From NCBI RefSeq assembly GCF_029227915.1, contig NC_079875.1:9049001-9113000 (forward strand): a stretch of 64,000 nt of DNA, written 5' to 3'. This document shows positions 47,801 through 56,368 of the stretch, piece after piece; the first letter of the stretch is position 1, and every line of letters begins with the position of its first letter. Source of the stretch: Hydractinia symbiolongicarpus. Its lineage: Eukaryota > Cnidaria > Hydrozoa > Anthoathecata > Hydractiniidae. The position numbers and the translations under genes are program-made. The notes under the pieces were generated by a model, which was not told the DNA's origin, did no database searches, and was given only the letters and a program-made list of their open reading frames with translations.

Positions 47801-50447
47801 TGAAATCTTCTCTTTCTTGTCCTGCAAAGTATTTATTATGTTGTTTTTGGTTTGTGCAAAATTACTTTTCGTCTGCAGCAACATCTTTCTTAACTGGCTA
47901 TCATTTTTTGTTTGTACTGGTGATACTATATTGTCCTGCACAGGTACCTGATCTTGAACAAATTGGCTGTTTTGACCTTGTAATAATCGCTGTTGCGCTG
48001 CCAGTAGCAAACGTTGTTGTTGCAATTGTTGTTGTTGTTGTATAGAGGGAAGACTTTGTTGTTGTTGTCGTTGTATTGAGGGAAGACTTTGTTGTTGTTG
48101 TTGTTGTATTGAGGGAAGACTTTGTTGTTGTTGTTGTTGTTGCTTTTGCTGCTGCTGTTGCTGCAACAAAGCTTGCTGAACTTGCTGATTTATGATTCTC
48201 ATCAAATAATCTTGTTGGCTTGTTACTTCAGGTTCATTATAGTTGTTCAAACTAACAACATTTGAAAAATTGTTGCAATCATCTACAAGATCAATTGGTG
48301 AATAGCTTGCATTGATCGAATCTGGTGACAACTGGGGAGATTCTAATGAACCTGAATCGACAGAATTCGGAACACCACTGTCGATACTGACAGTGCTTGG
48401 AGAGTATTCAACCTCATATGCTGGAACATATGATGGAGAGTAGGACAAACTTTCAGGAGAGTTATGATCTGTCAGACTGGTGTCACTAGCAGAAAAGTTT
48501 TGATCAAAACCTTCAACACTACTGAGTGAAAACTCTGATTGAGACCTCAGAGCATCTTGTCGATTAACAATATTTAAATTTGTTTCAGTTGGCATAGGCT
48601 CTTGGGGGTCGCAAAACAGGTCTTGGAAGTCTTGATCTTCATTGAGCATATCTAAACATGGGAGAAAGACAGACAGTTCTAACACAGTATTAATATTAAA
48701 GTTTTTGTTGTTAATGAACACTTTAAAATATTTTTTCCTTGCAGTGTACAAACTCTCCTCTTTCTTTTAAGATACACACCAACTATTTTATAATAGTGCA
48801 CATAAAACTAAAAGAGGTTTCTCTCCACTTAAGATTATACAAAACTTATACTTAAATTCATAACTATAGAGGTTTGAAGTTGGTTGATCAAGTAATGAAA
48901 GTTATTGAAAGAGTGATTGATAAGTTACTTAGAGAAAGAATTGATATAGATAAGATGCAATTTGGTTTTGTTCCAGGGCGTGGCACTACAGATGCAATAT
49001 TTTTACTCAGACAGCTTCAGGAAAAGTATTTAGGAAAGAGAAAGAATCTCTATTTTGCCTTTGTAGATTTAGAGAAAGCTTTTGATAGAGTGCCACGTAA
49101 AGTTATTTGGTGGGCTATGAGAAAATTAGGTGTGGATGAGTGGCTAGTTACGATGGTTCAGTCTATGTACAGCAATGCTAGAAGTCGTGTCAGGATTAAC
49201 GATTCACTTAGTGATGAATTTACTGTAAATGTTGGTGTACATCAGGGTTCTGTACTTAGTCCTTTGTTGTTTATTCTAGTCTTAGAAGCGCTGTCGATGG
49301 AGTTTAGAACAGGTTGCCCATGGGAGTTATTGTATGCAGATGATTTGGTTCTCATAGCAGAGTCGATGGAAGAATTAGTTGAAAAGTTTGAGAAGTGGAA
49401 GAAAGGACTAGAAGAGAAAGGGCTGAAGGTAAACACAGCAAAGTCTAAAGTCATGATAAGTAGCATTGCAGCCAAGTGTGACCCTGTAGTTGGAAAGTGG
49501 CCTTGTGGAGTTTGCAGGAAAGGGGTTGGTAGTAACTCAATTTTTTGTCAGACTTGCAAGCATTGGGTACATAAGAAGTGCAGTAGTATTAGTGGAAGGT
49601 TAAGAGCTGGCATAGAGTTTGTATGCAAGCGTTGCAAAGGTGAGATTATAGAGAATGAAGTATTTCCAGCTTTAATGATGTACAACAGTGGCTCGTTAGA
49701 GATAGTTAAGAACTTCTGTTACTTAGGTGATATGTTGGGCAGTGAAGGGGGTGTTGGAAGAAGTGTTACTTGCAGGATAGGTTCTGCTTGGAAAAAGTTT
49801 AGAGAGTTACTTCCTTTATTGACTAGCAGAGTCCTGTCAATTGAGGTAAAAGGTAGGTTGTATGAGGCCTGTGTAAGAAGTGTTATGTTGTACGGTAGTG
49901 AGACATGGGCAGTGAAGCAGGAAGATCTTGACCGTTTAGAAAGGAATGATATGAGAATGGTTAGGTGGATGTGTAATGCCAGTCTGAGAGACAGAAAGAG
50001 TTCAGATGAGCTAAGAAGCAGGCTAAGTCTCTGTAGAATTAAAGATGTTATCCAGATAAGAAGATTGAATTGACTGGGGCACTTGGAAAGAATGGAGGAG
50101 GATAATTGGGTAAGAAAGTGTAGAGACTTGATAGTTCCTGGGGCAAAGCCCAGAGGCAGACCGAGAAAGACTTGGCAGGAGGTTATAAGGACAGACTTGA
50201 TAGAGAGGAAGTTGAGTTTAGATCTAACACAGTCTAGATCAGATTGGAAGAGGGTCATTAATATACCCCGTCCAACCCATGCTAGCATGGAAACGGACGT
50301 TAAGCCGAGAATGATGATACCAAAAAGAAAAAGATTTCTGCCACACAATAGAGCCTTATAGGTACATATTAATTTCAAATTCTTACCTATGAAGTCTGAA
50401 TTATTAATATCAGACAACATGTTGACGTCTATTGATAAGTTTTCCAT
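37995..50447 (-). CDS. SREBP: Sterol regulatory element-binding protein (SREBP), complete
   Basis: Minus-strand exons: 50387-50447, 47588-48651, 46909-47214, 46258-46369, 45914-46171, 45402-45619, 43059-43332, 41834-41985, 41437-41587, 40832-40855, 40011-40332, 39292-39499, 38677-38838 and probably 37995-38018. All phases join, predicting about 1,111 residues (vertebrate SREBPs about 1,140). SREBPs are ER membrane proteins escorted by SCAP to the Golgi, cut by Site-1 and Site-2 proteases, and the released bHLH-Zip fragment activates lipid genes. Seen here: acidic start (MENLSIDVNMLSDINNSDFI), Gln-rich region, bHLH with VIEKRYRTKI (the SREBP-specific Tyr, about residue 455), TM1 about 574-592 with Asn-Pro, the RHLL Site-1 motif at about 608-611, TM2 about 624-645, then the regulatory domain. 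Family identity is certain. SREBP1 versus 2 does not apply to an invertebrate copy. Confidence 0.95.
39292..40332 (-). CDS. SREBP: SREBP exons 11-12 (C-terminal domain, second half)
   Basis: Exon 11 (40011-40332) starts ADLLQLVFAQFQEFLMMKAI and includes YGWWGTAFKNLLYVF, matching the human KWWASLTAVVIHWL segment. Exon 12 (39292-39499) starts HSYISMTKFVIDGYISAQNV. Both have matching exons with the same phases in the paralogue at 60-64 kb. Confidence 0.9.
40366..40436. repeat. AAC-rich simple sequence
   Basis: About 70 bases of AACAAC units with AAAAAC variants, immediately upstream of SREBP exon 11. Confidence 0.85.
40832..40855 (-). CDS. SREBP: SREBP exon 10, 24-base microexon
   Basis: 24 bases between TTGTTAG and GTAAGT, phase 1 at both ends, encoding DEDSELDE. 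The tandem paralogue has an exon of the same length, phase and 20 of 24 identical bases at 63083-63106 (DDNSKLDE), which confirms that it is real. It can be skipped without a frameshift. Confidence 0.85.
41437..43332 (-). CDS. SREBP: SREBP exons 7-9 (C-terminal regulatory domain, first half)
   Basis: Exon 7 (43059-43332) starts HEYEDAKGFVRIALFVIG. Exon 8 (41834-41985) gives PSSSYLEAACYLMNSIYA. Exon 9 (41437-41587) gives YYFLGCAHHVSLASKANYPF then VDWIFENRGYEYFAKGSWDV, which aligns with the human SREBP1 segment around QWLCHPVGHRFFVDGDWSV. This domain binds SCAP. All-helical, no membrane segment. Confidence 0.9.
41651..41712. repeat. TTTTG/TTCG simple sequence
   Basis: Repeated GTTCGTTTTGTTT phrases over about 60 bases in SREBP intron 8, close to the exon 9 acceptor. 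Responsible for the open frames on the plus strand there. Confidence 0.8.
43333..45401. other. SREBP intron 6
   Basis: 2.1 kb, of which 44499-45216 is a Helitron-type element. The rest is AT-rich with no recognised exon. Confidence 0.6.
44499..45216 (+). mobile_element. Non-autonomous Helitron-type element, 718 bases
   Basis: Starts A|TCTTATATAATAATACGGAG and ends GTGGATTTTTCAACGGGCTT then TATCGACTAG|T, matching the termini of the smaller copies at 2.7, 47.4 and 59.4 kb (hairpin, then CTAG next to a T). The interior holds two diverged units of about 170 bases, each with CATGATC-TAT-CATTTTCTT and a GCTGATGTCA phrase. A perfect TGACGTCA lies at 44734-44741. No protein frame. Confidence 0.75.
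45402..45619 (-). CDS. SREBP: SREBP exon 6 (lumenal loop with S1P site, TM2)
   Basis: Begins GGGSFSSRHLLSIGVEQDTS; RHLL fits the RxxL recognition of Site-1 protease (RSVL in human SREBP2). TM2 is QFYLVSNIINLVMSFFILMF followed by the basic stop-transfer LRGNPRCKKSSK. The lumenal loop is about 32 residues, close to that of mammalian SREBPs. Confidence 0.92.
45914..46171 (-). CDS. SREBP: SREBP exon 5 (TM1)
   Basis: After a Ser-rich linker (SSQTVSSSGSESNTTEEAST) comes QRQSARDGAKLITCFTIFIF and LFVNPLNILASKSG. The hydrophobic run is TM1. The Asn-Pro pair in its second half is the element needed for Site-2 cleavage in mammalian SREBP2 (FNPL there, VNPL here), and LITCF resembles the Leu-Cys cut site. 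Confidence 0.92.
46258..47214 (-). CDS. SREBP: SREBP exons 3-4 (bHLH-leucine zipper)
   Basis: Exon 3 (46909-47214) ends with KRTRVEHVVIEKRYRTKI then SESLNELKIMLRHTDDKK. Exon 4 (46258-46369) gives ATKNSILQAAIGEIKRLKRL then NDSLSRKNKKMRKLFEE. The Tyr in EKRYR replaces the Arg of other bHLH proteins and lets SREBP bind both SRE and E-box DNA. Helix 2 and the zipper (leucines and basic residues in heptads) follow without a gap. The intron splits the loop, at the same place as the loop/helix 2 boundary. Confidence 0.95.
47439..47572 (-). mobile_element. Mini-Helitron, 134 bases
   Basis: On the minus strand it begins A|TCTATATTATAATACCTGTA and ends GTGGATTTTTCCACAGGCTA then ACGACTAG|T. Shares GTCTGTCTGTCACGCAAAAT, GGTAGCTTAGCTGCG and GGACGGG with the copy at 59.4 kb. 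Lies 16 bases from SREBP exon 2, in intron 2. Confidence 0.85.
47588..48651 (-). CDS. SREBP: SREBP exon 2 (Ser/Pro-rich and Gln-rich region)
   Basis: Long exon of 1,064 bases. Order: acidic DMLNEDQDFQDLFCDPQEPM; Ser/Pro-rich stretch with repeated YSPS/LSPDS sites and two DSGxxxS motifs (DSGVPNS, DSGSLES); Gln-rich stretch of about 80 residues with three to four units of SLPSIQ plus a Gln run; a basic stretch (FKFPKPNAKSNKRKLP). A Gln-rich segment is also known in mammalian SREBP2. Plus-strand frames here are shadows. Confidence 0.92.
48009..48170 (-). repeat. CAA/CAG tract coding for poly-Gln with SLPSIQ repeats
   Basis: Mostly CAA codons in the minus-strand reading, interrupted by near-identical 18-base units encoding SLPSIQ. 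Three SLPSIQ units at intervals of about 11-14 codons show recent tandem expansion within the SREBP activation region. Confidence 0.85.
48865..50325 (+). mobile_element. 5'-truncated LINE (non-LTR retrotransposon) in SREBP intron 1
   Basis: Opposite in orientation to SREBP. It keeps most of the reverse transcriptase and the 3' end, whose tail ends CCAACCCATGCTAGCATGGA-AACGGACGTTAA and a short ATGATG run, a 3' end that is common in marine-invertebrate LINEs. The 5' end starts inside the RT (YRGLKLVDQVMK). No clear target duplication seen. Confidence 0.9.
48874..50290 (+). pseudogene. LINE ORF2 fragment: reverse transcriptase with an embedded PHD-like zinc finger
   Basis: One frame is open for 399 codons, then a TGA at 50071-50073 (at a site where the family has Trp before LGHLERM) and the same frame continues. 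RT motifs seen: FGFVPGRGTTDAIF, FVDLEKAFDRVPRK (motif A Asp), GVHQGSVLSPLLF (motif B), LLYADDLVLIAE (YADD). Between the thumb and the C-terminal part lies a C4HC3-like finger: CGVCRKG, CQTCKHWVHKKC, CKRCKG. The C-terminal block has YGSETWAVKQ and RGRPRKTWQ. There is no endonuclease, because the 5' part is missing. A copy with a single stop is fairly young. It is not a host gene and cannot move by itself. Confidence 0.9.
50387..50447 (-). CDS. SREBP: SREBP exon 1 (acidic N terminus)
   Basis: Encodes MENLSIDVNMLSDINNSDFI and ends CATAG|GTAAGAA in phase 1; exon 2 completes an Asp codon (DMLNEDQDFQDLF). Together they form the short acidic transactivation segment expected at an SREBP N terminus. 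The intron that follows is 1.7 kb and is mostly filled by a LINE in the opposite orientation. Confidence 0.85.
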
Positions 50448-52436
50448 TTCGATAATATTTCAAATCAGTTTCTTTTTCCTCATTACAATTAAATTATATA
50501 CCTAAAAAACATAAATGCAATCATTCACATACAACAAAAGAATACATATGCTTATACTTTCTTGACAAATTTTTGTTACAGGAAATTTGTTAGAAAAATA
50601 CTGGTAAACGTTGGCATAGTATATCCATGAATGCAATTGATTTATTTGAAATCATTTAAATTAATCCTAATTACACAAAGTGGTAATGACCTCGAAATAG
50701 AACATGGAAAACATTACAATAATGTGTAATAATGAATTTTTGAAGACACCTATGAAAAGAAGAAATCAATTTCTCCCTAGGCCACCCTAAAGTCTTCTAA
50801 GTTCTTTACCAATCTAATAGCACTTTTACAAATTTCTGAATTAAAACCTGGGTATATGTCTAATAAGCCATAATTGTGTTTTTTATGAAGTATATATATA
50901 TATGTGTTGAAAATTCCACAATTTGTATACCTTAAATATGGCTATACCTTAATTATGGCTAAGCTCACTTTTTTTCACTGTAATTAGGGTAAAACAAATA
51001 TATAATACCTCAATTTTTGTTAGTCAAAATTTAGGCCTAAATTGCAACTAAATTAATGATTTAGAAAGTCATGAAAGATCCAAGATAAACTTTTTATTTA
51101 TCCAAAAGATAACATTTTATAGTAAAAATATAAGAGGACTAAATAAATTAAATCAATTTTTTTGTTCTTTTTGCAATGCTTTAAAAAAATATTTATTTAC
51201 CTCAACCATCATAAATTTTTAAATATATAGTAATTCAAATTACCGCCTTTTTATAAAACAAAATGTGAAAGGCACTGAAAATGAACAGTCCTAAACTACA
51301 TTTTTAAACTTGATCTAAATGACATTTTGCACAACTTTCAAAACCAACCCTCTAAAAAAAACCCGGTTCCTGATAAGTCAGGCTGATACCTCCACAAAAA
51401 GAGTGGGCTAAAGCAATGGTACCAACAGCCCCCCCCCACCCCCCCCCCCCCCCCCAAGAAAAATTTGAATACGTTTAATTCACTTTTTGTCAGTGCTGGT
51501 GCAAAAGTAGCTATATAGTTTTTAACTTATCTTTAAAAAAACAATTTATCCTTAATAGGTGCTGCAGTGTTTAAATAATCTTCCATTTTACTCTTAATTT
51601 TGAGATTCGCTCAATTAACACTATGAATCATTGCAATTTTTCCCCAGAGCAATTTTTCTGTCTTGTGAATCATGACTAGGTGATATGGACTAATTAAGCC
51701 CCCCCCTAGATGTGTGATTTGTTGAATGTTGCAAGAAGTCGTCTGGTCGAGCCTGAACCCCAATTGGGTCTGCACAGCACAAAAGGAGCATTAAATACTC
51801 CAGGCCTCCCAATTTATAGCACTGTAAAGCCATTTAAAATATCTATGCAATTTTAACTTAAAAGTTAAAAATATGATTTCATTGCAAAATTGCAAAAAAA
51901 ATATGCACATTTGCGTCCATATTACTTGTTGTTTTGATTCTTACCAATGCTGCGTCTAACTAAATAAAATTTCATTGAAAACTAACGACAGGATCGTTGA
52001 AATATTTACATTTAATTTAATTTCATTTAAATTCCTGCGAAAATGACCTAATTAGGATGTCAAATAGCCTAATAAGGATGCCGAACAAAAATTATTGTTA
52101 AAAAATAGTGATAGCAAGGGCTGATCCAAGTCAATTTGGAAATCCGTATACCGATTTTGGGGACATATTATTTGAATGACAAACTTAGAAACACATAATT
52201 TAAAATGCTTCAGAATTGCACTATTTCTTATATCTGGATATTTTATATCTCACATTATATTTTTTTTTTATCTTTAATCAGAAGAGAAGATATTGTTCAT
52301 GAAGAAACTATGTTCTATACTAAAAAAAACAATATGCTAAAGCCATGTATTTCTGTTTCCCTAAAAGTTTTTTATCTGCGGTGCTATCAATGCTCAAAAT
52401 AGCCTAATTTGCATATTATGAAACAATATGGTTTTC
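50448..52436. other. Intergenic: SREBP upstream region
   Basis: About 2 kb upstream of the SREBP start, presumably holding its promoter and 5' UTR. No SRE or clear core promoter was recognised. A C-rich run at 51429-51455 and a second CCCCCC at 51700 stand out. The rest is AT-rich. Confidence 0.5.
51429..51455. repeat. Poly(C) run, 27 bases with one A
   Basis: C2+C7, one A, then 17 C. On the minus strand this is a poly(G) tract able to form G-quadruplexes. It is very unlike its AT-rich surroundings. Confidence 0.9.
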
Positions 52437-52796
52437 CAGGCCTATCAATAAGAAATAACACCCAAGCAATAAATCACTCCCCCAAGGTTACGATAATTTA
52501 AACTATGCGAGCAATCTGAATAATAATAGAATGAGTTTATAAACGCATATTTTATCACAAAGCCTTTTTATCTATTTTATTTTATCGTTTTTATATATAT
52601 TTTGGTTCTTTTTTACTGTAAATAATAAGAAAGAGAACATTGATTTTCATGTGAGATGAAGTGATATTGCTCAGCCAGAAAATTTTTTTTTGGAATTGGG
52701 GGAGCAATTAATGGCTTAGCTAATTTCTCATTTCTCAGAATTGGGCAAGCCTTTGCGTGAGCAAAAACAATTGCTCTCCCCTTATTGATAGGCCTG
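52437..52796. mobile_element. hAT-like MITE, 360 bases, 6-bp target duplication
   Basis: Ends CAGGCCTATCAATAAG and its inverted copy, flanked on both sides by GTTTTC (52431-52436 and 52797-52802). CAG...CTG ends with 5-6 base duplications fit hAT-type families. The interior carries GAGCAATTAAT/CAATTGCTC phrases, also found in the 53.5-kb element. Confidence 0.85.
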
Positions 52797-53031
52797 GTTT
52801 TCAAAATAGCGATTGCGGAAAGAATCTTTTAGTTAGGCCATCATAAGGTAATTAGACTATGTGCAAAATATTTTGCCAATTTTGATATCTTTTAGTTTCG
52901 TGTACGAATTTTTTTAAATATCAATGTTTTGAAATTAGAAATAGCCTAATTAGGATAACACAGCCAAGTTAGGTTAGGAATTGCTCTCCTAATTTTGCGA
53001 ATAGCCTAATTAGTTTAGGATATCCTAAGGA

Positions 53032-53467
53032 CACTGCCCAATCTTTGGACATAAAAATGCCCAGTCTTGAGACTGTCTGGCCAGTCCTAAGACTGAGCAG
53101 GGAGTGACAAGATTGGGCCAAAGATCATGTTAGGCCCATCTTCGGTTGCTTTTAGATTTTAAAGAAGCCACACAAGCTCTGTTGTTTGCAAGACCCAACA
53201 AACATTCTAAGACACTAAAACATCATATTTGGGGTATGTACACATTTATAGTTATACATTTTTATATATTTTTTGGACTTTTGATATAATATTTTGATAT
53301 ATTTTTTGACTTTTGGACAGTCTAAAATTTTCATTGTTCTTTTTGTCTTCCACAATTGTTCTAAGATTAAACATGTACGTTCATAGATTGGGCAGTCCAG
53401 TTTCAAGACTGGCCACCCATTTGTCACTGTCAGAAGATTGGCCTGACCAGTCTTAAGATTGGGCAGA
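53032..53467. mobile_element. Possible TIR element with CTGCCCAATCTT ends
   Basis: CTGCCCAATCTT at the left is matched by its inverted copy AAGATTGGGCAG at the right. Inside, several copies of AGACTGGCCA-type phrases occur in both orientations (53080-53120 and 53390-53450). I found no target duplication, so the boundaries are tentative. Confidence 0.5.
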
Positions 53468-53512
53468 ACCAGAGCTACATTCCAAAATGAATGAATGGTC
53501 ACAAAGATAATG

Positions 53513-54524
53513 CAGGCCTTGCCATGAGTCTCGAGCAATTGCTCACGCCCGCATACTGCTCGCGTAAATGCTCGTTACCAGAGCATTCTATTGCTCCCGT
53601 AAATATTAACATTTTGAGATAATTGTAAATGTTTTTCTAAGAATTGATTGGTCTTTTAAGTGAAATTCCTGCACGAACGCTCAACCTGAAACTGAAAAGA
53701 TAATCACATGCAGATAATCACACCATATTTGGTGTGATTATCTGCATGGTTTAAATAAAACTTCCAAATTCATTCGGAAAGTTCAGGTACACGTCAGGTA
53801 CATAAAATTTTTACAGAAAAAAAAAATTATACCGCACGTGGGTTTCGTTTTTAAAATTGTTTGAATAACAGTTGCGGCATAAAGAAAATAATCCATTAAA
53901 TTTGGACCTGCTATGGTTTCCAATTGTTTCATCAAATGAAGAAATTATCTACAATTAAATCCATGATAAATTGTCTGTTCCGCCTGTAAGTGCAGTTTTG
54001 CAGACTATCCGTGCTCCGCCAGCATTCACCTCCGCATTAGTTAAGAACCGCATGGCTGGATTTCTTGTGTAAGACCTGGTTACCAACGACGAAGGGGCCA
54101 GGCAAAAGAGATTTATGTCAACGTAATTCTTTTAACTAAGTCAGGAGTCGGTGAATTAGCTAGGATGGTCAGGTTGGGTATGAATAGGCTTGCTCGTGGA
54201 TTTCAAGGACCAGGACTATTCAATAATTCTGAGATCTAAAAGTGTCCGTCCAAGACGAAAATCTATCGGACGTTTTAACCGACGAAAGTTCTAAACGAGC
54301 CACGGATATGTCCGACCAAACTGGAAATGTGGCAGGCATTTTAATCACGCGCCTGAAACTATTTAGGTGTGTGCCAAGGCGCACGCCTCTCCTGAAAAAG
54401 ATGCCCTGAGAGACTAAATGTAAAGTTTTTTTAGCGAAAAATATGGCGAGCAAAATTGCTCGCGTGGACACTCTGACACGAGCAATTAATTGCTCTGGAG
54501 GTTATTTGCTCATGGCAAGGCCTG
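53513..54524. mobile_element. hAT-like non-autonomous element, 1,012 bases, 5-bp target duplication
   Basis: Ends CAGGCCTTGCCATGAG and its inverted copy, flanked by TAATG on both sides (53508-53512 and 54525-54529). The subterminal parts repeat GAGCAATTGCTC and related phrases. It contains the 19-bp perfect hairpin at 53707-53748. A minus-strand frame of 83 codons at 54220-54471 has no recognisable domain. Shares the CAGGCC start and GCAATTG motifs with the 52.4-kb element. Confidence 0.85.
53707..53748. repeat. Perfect 19-bp hairpin with 4-base loop
   Basis: CATGCAGATAATCACACCA, loop TATT, and the exact inverted copy. It lies inside the hAT-like element, so it may be a structural feature of that family. 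Confidence 0.9.
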
Positions 54525-55996
54525 TAATGATAGATTAAAATGTCATGCTCCACCCCACACAAAGTATATCATTAATGAAGTACCGCAACATTGTTTGTTT
54601 GTTTGTTTCGGAAGATTAAGATTTTTTTTTGTTGCAATTTTGCAAATGGTCTGCTGGACAAAACAATTTTACCACTTTAACACTATACAAAAAGATGTAG
54701 GTTAATTTAAATTCTGTTGGAGAGAAGAACCGTTAAGAAGGGAGGGGTTCACCCCTTAAACAGCGATATGCTGTTAACAGCGCACGAATTTTGTACTTTT
54801 AATGCACCTTTCTTTTTTCCTCTAGATAGCCTCTTGCTGGCTGTCTGCTCAAAAGCAGAAGAAGTAATGTTGGTTCCTGCTATTCGCCACTGTATTACAA
54901 ATACATGATGGAAATAAGTTAGCATACAACAGTTCCAATTGTAACTGAAACAAACTTGCATCACCCTTGTTTTCTTCTTTTTGTTCCTCTCTTTCTTGCC
55001 TTTGTTTGTAAAACCCGTGACACAATTAGGCTACCATATTGTATTTTTTAAATCAGTCCACCACCAGAATAAGCGCCTACGAAGATTTTTGACCAGCGGT
55101 TTGTTTACATCACGTCATATTTTATATAAGCCCATTGTTGTTGCGGGGGCAACCTAGTCCCCAGTGTCTGTTATCTCTTATATCGGGGACGGCGAGAGGT
55201 CCCGTCTTTTTGAAGTCAGAAAGATAAAATCTGACCTAGGGACGAGGTTGGTCACGAGGGTATTTTTTTCTGTGGCGTTGTTTTTTCCTAAAAGTTGCAC
55301 GCAAAATATTCAGCAGCGGTCCTTTGCTCCTCAACTAAGAAAAATACCTTTTCTTGTGGCTACAAAGAAATCTTAAACTTCCTTTAATCTATTTTCCAAA
55401 GTCAATATTTCATTTTTTCTCCACTAGCGTAAATTAGTCTGAAAGGTTAGAAGTTCATAAAAATTATCTTGCAAGCATTTCATTTAAATAGCATGGGCCC
55501 ACTTTTTTGTGCACGTGAGTTTCTATAAATAGATATGTTATGATTGCGTGATTTCGCAAAATAATAATTAATGGTCTGCGATAGAAACTATCCCATAAAA
55601 TTAAAGAAAGGAGTTAGGTACTAGTTTGGTACTATATAATAAAAGAGTTTTGCAAAGAAGCAAATTTAATGAGATGCATAAAAATATTGAGCTGAAGCTG
55701 CAAGATATTCCTCTTCTTCTTTTAACGGTATGTTATATTTGTAAATTTTTATCTCTTGTTTTTTCTATCAAATTGTGTATGTTTTTCTGCTGGTGTAGAA
55801 CACAACATGATGTCAGTTTTATTTAACAATACGTAGTATACGTATTGGAATTATTTTTTTAAGAATAAAAGGAAATTTCAAAAATGGACAAAATTTTCCC
55901 CACAGGTGGACGAATAATTTGTTCGACAAAAATTCTCTTCAGAGTTTACATCACATTTCTGTTTAAGTAGCGCAGCTGATGAACGCTCCTTTTTCT

Positions 55997-56113
55997 CACC
56001 CTCATTACCAGGTTTTTTTACCTTTTTTGATATGAGAGAAGACAACGAAGAATATGTTTTTCTTCGTATTCTCTCAAATCAATATAAGGCAAAGTACCCA
56101 GGAGATGAGGGTG
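55997..56113. repeat. Fold-back element, about 55-bp imperfect arms
   Basis: CACCCTCATTACCAGG-TTTTTTTACC-TT-TTGATATGAGAGAA on the left pairs with an inverted arm (TTCTCTCAAATCAATATAAGGC ... AGATGAGGGTG), with a loop of about 15 bases. Looks like a foldback MITE or hairpin RNA source. Confidence 0.65.
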
Positions 56114-56336
56114 GCCTTTTCTAACAATTAAATTCAGTACTCAAAAAGGCAGATGCCCTGGGAACGAGTTCAGTTTAAAAAACTTAAATTAAAACCGCAA
56201 AAAGAACTGGGAACAATTGATTTCTGAATAATTTGTTCTGTTTAATAATTGATAGACTCTTATTTTTGGATTACCTTATAAGGGACAAAACCTGCGAAAT
56301 TTAGGGCATAAAAATCCTCTCAGAGGTCAAAAACAC

Positions 56337-56368
56337 TTAAGTTTACTTTCCTGGGAAAGTAAACTTAA
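56337..56368. repeat. Perfect 15-bp hairpin
   Basis: TTAAGTTTACTTTCC, two bases, and the exact inverted copy. Nothing around it suggests a function. Confidence 0.85.

Noticed and set aside
46909-48651. Identity as ATF6/CREB3 (another membrane-bound factor)
   Set aside because: The DNA-binding part is bHLH-Zip with EKRYR, and the C-terminal domain matches SREBP, not bZIP factors.
49719-50447. 242-codon minus-strand open frame starting at the SREBP start codon
   Set aside because: Only the first 20 codons are SREBP exon 1; the rest is the antisense of the LINE, beyond a good GT donor at 50386.
55164-55376. 70-codon plus-strand frame in a GC-richer patch
   Set aside because: No domain; position next to repeats and lack of splice sites suggest a repeat fragment.
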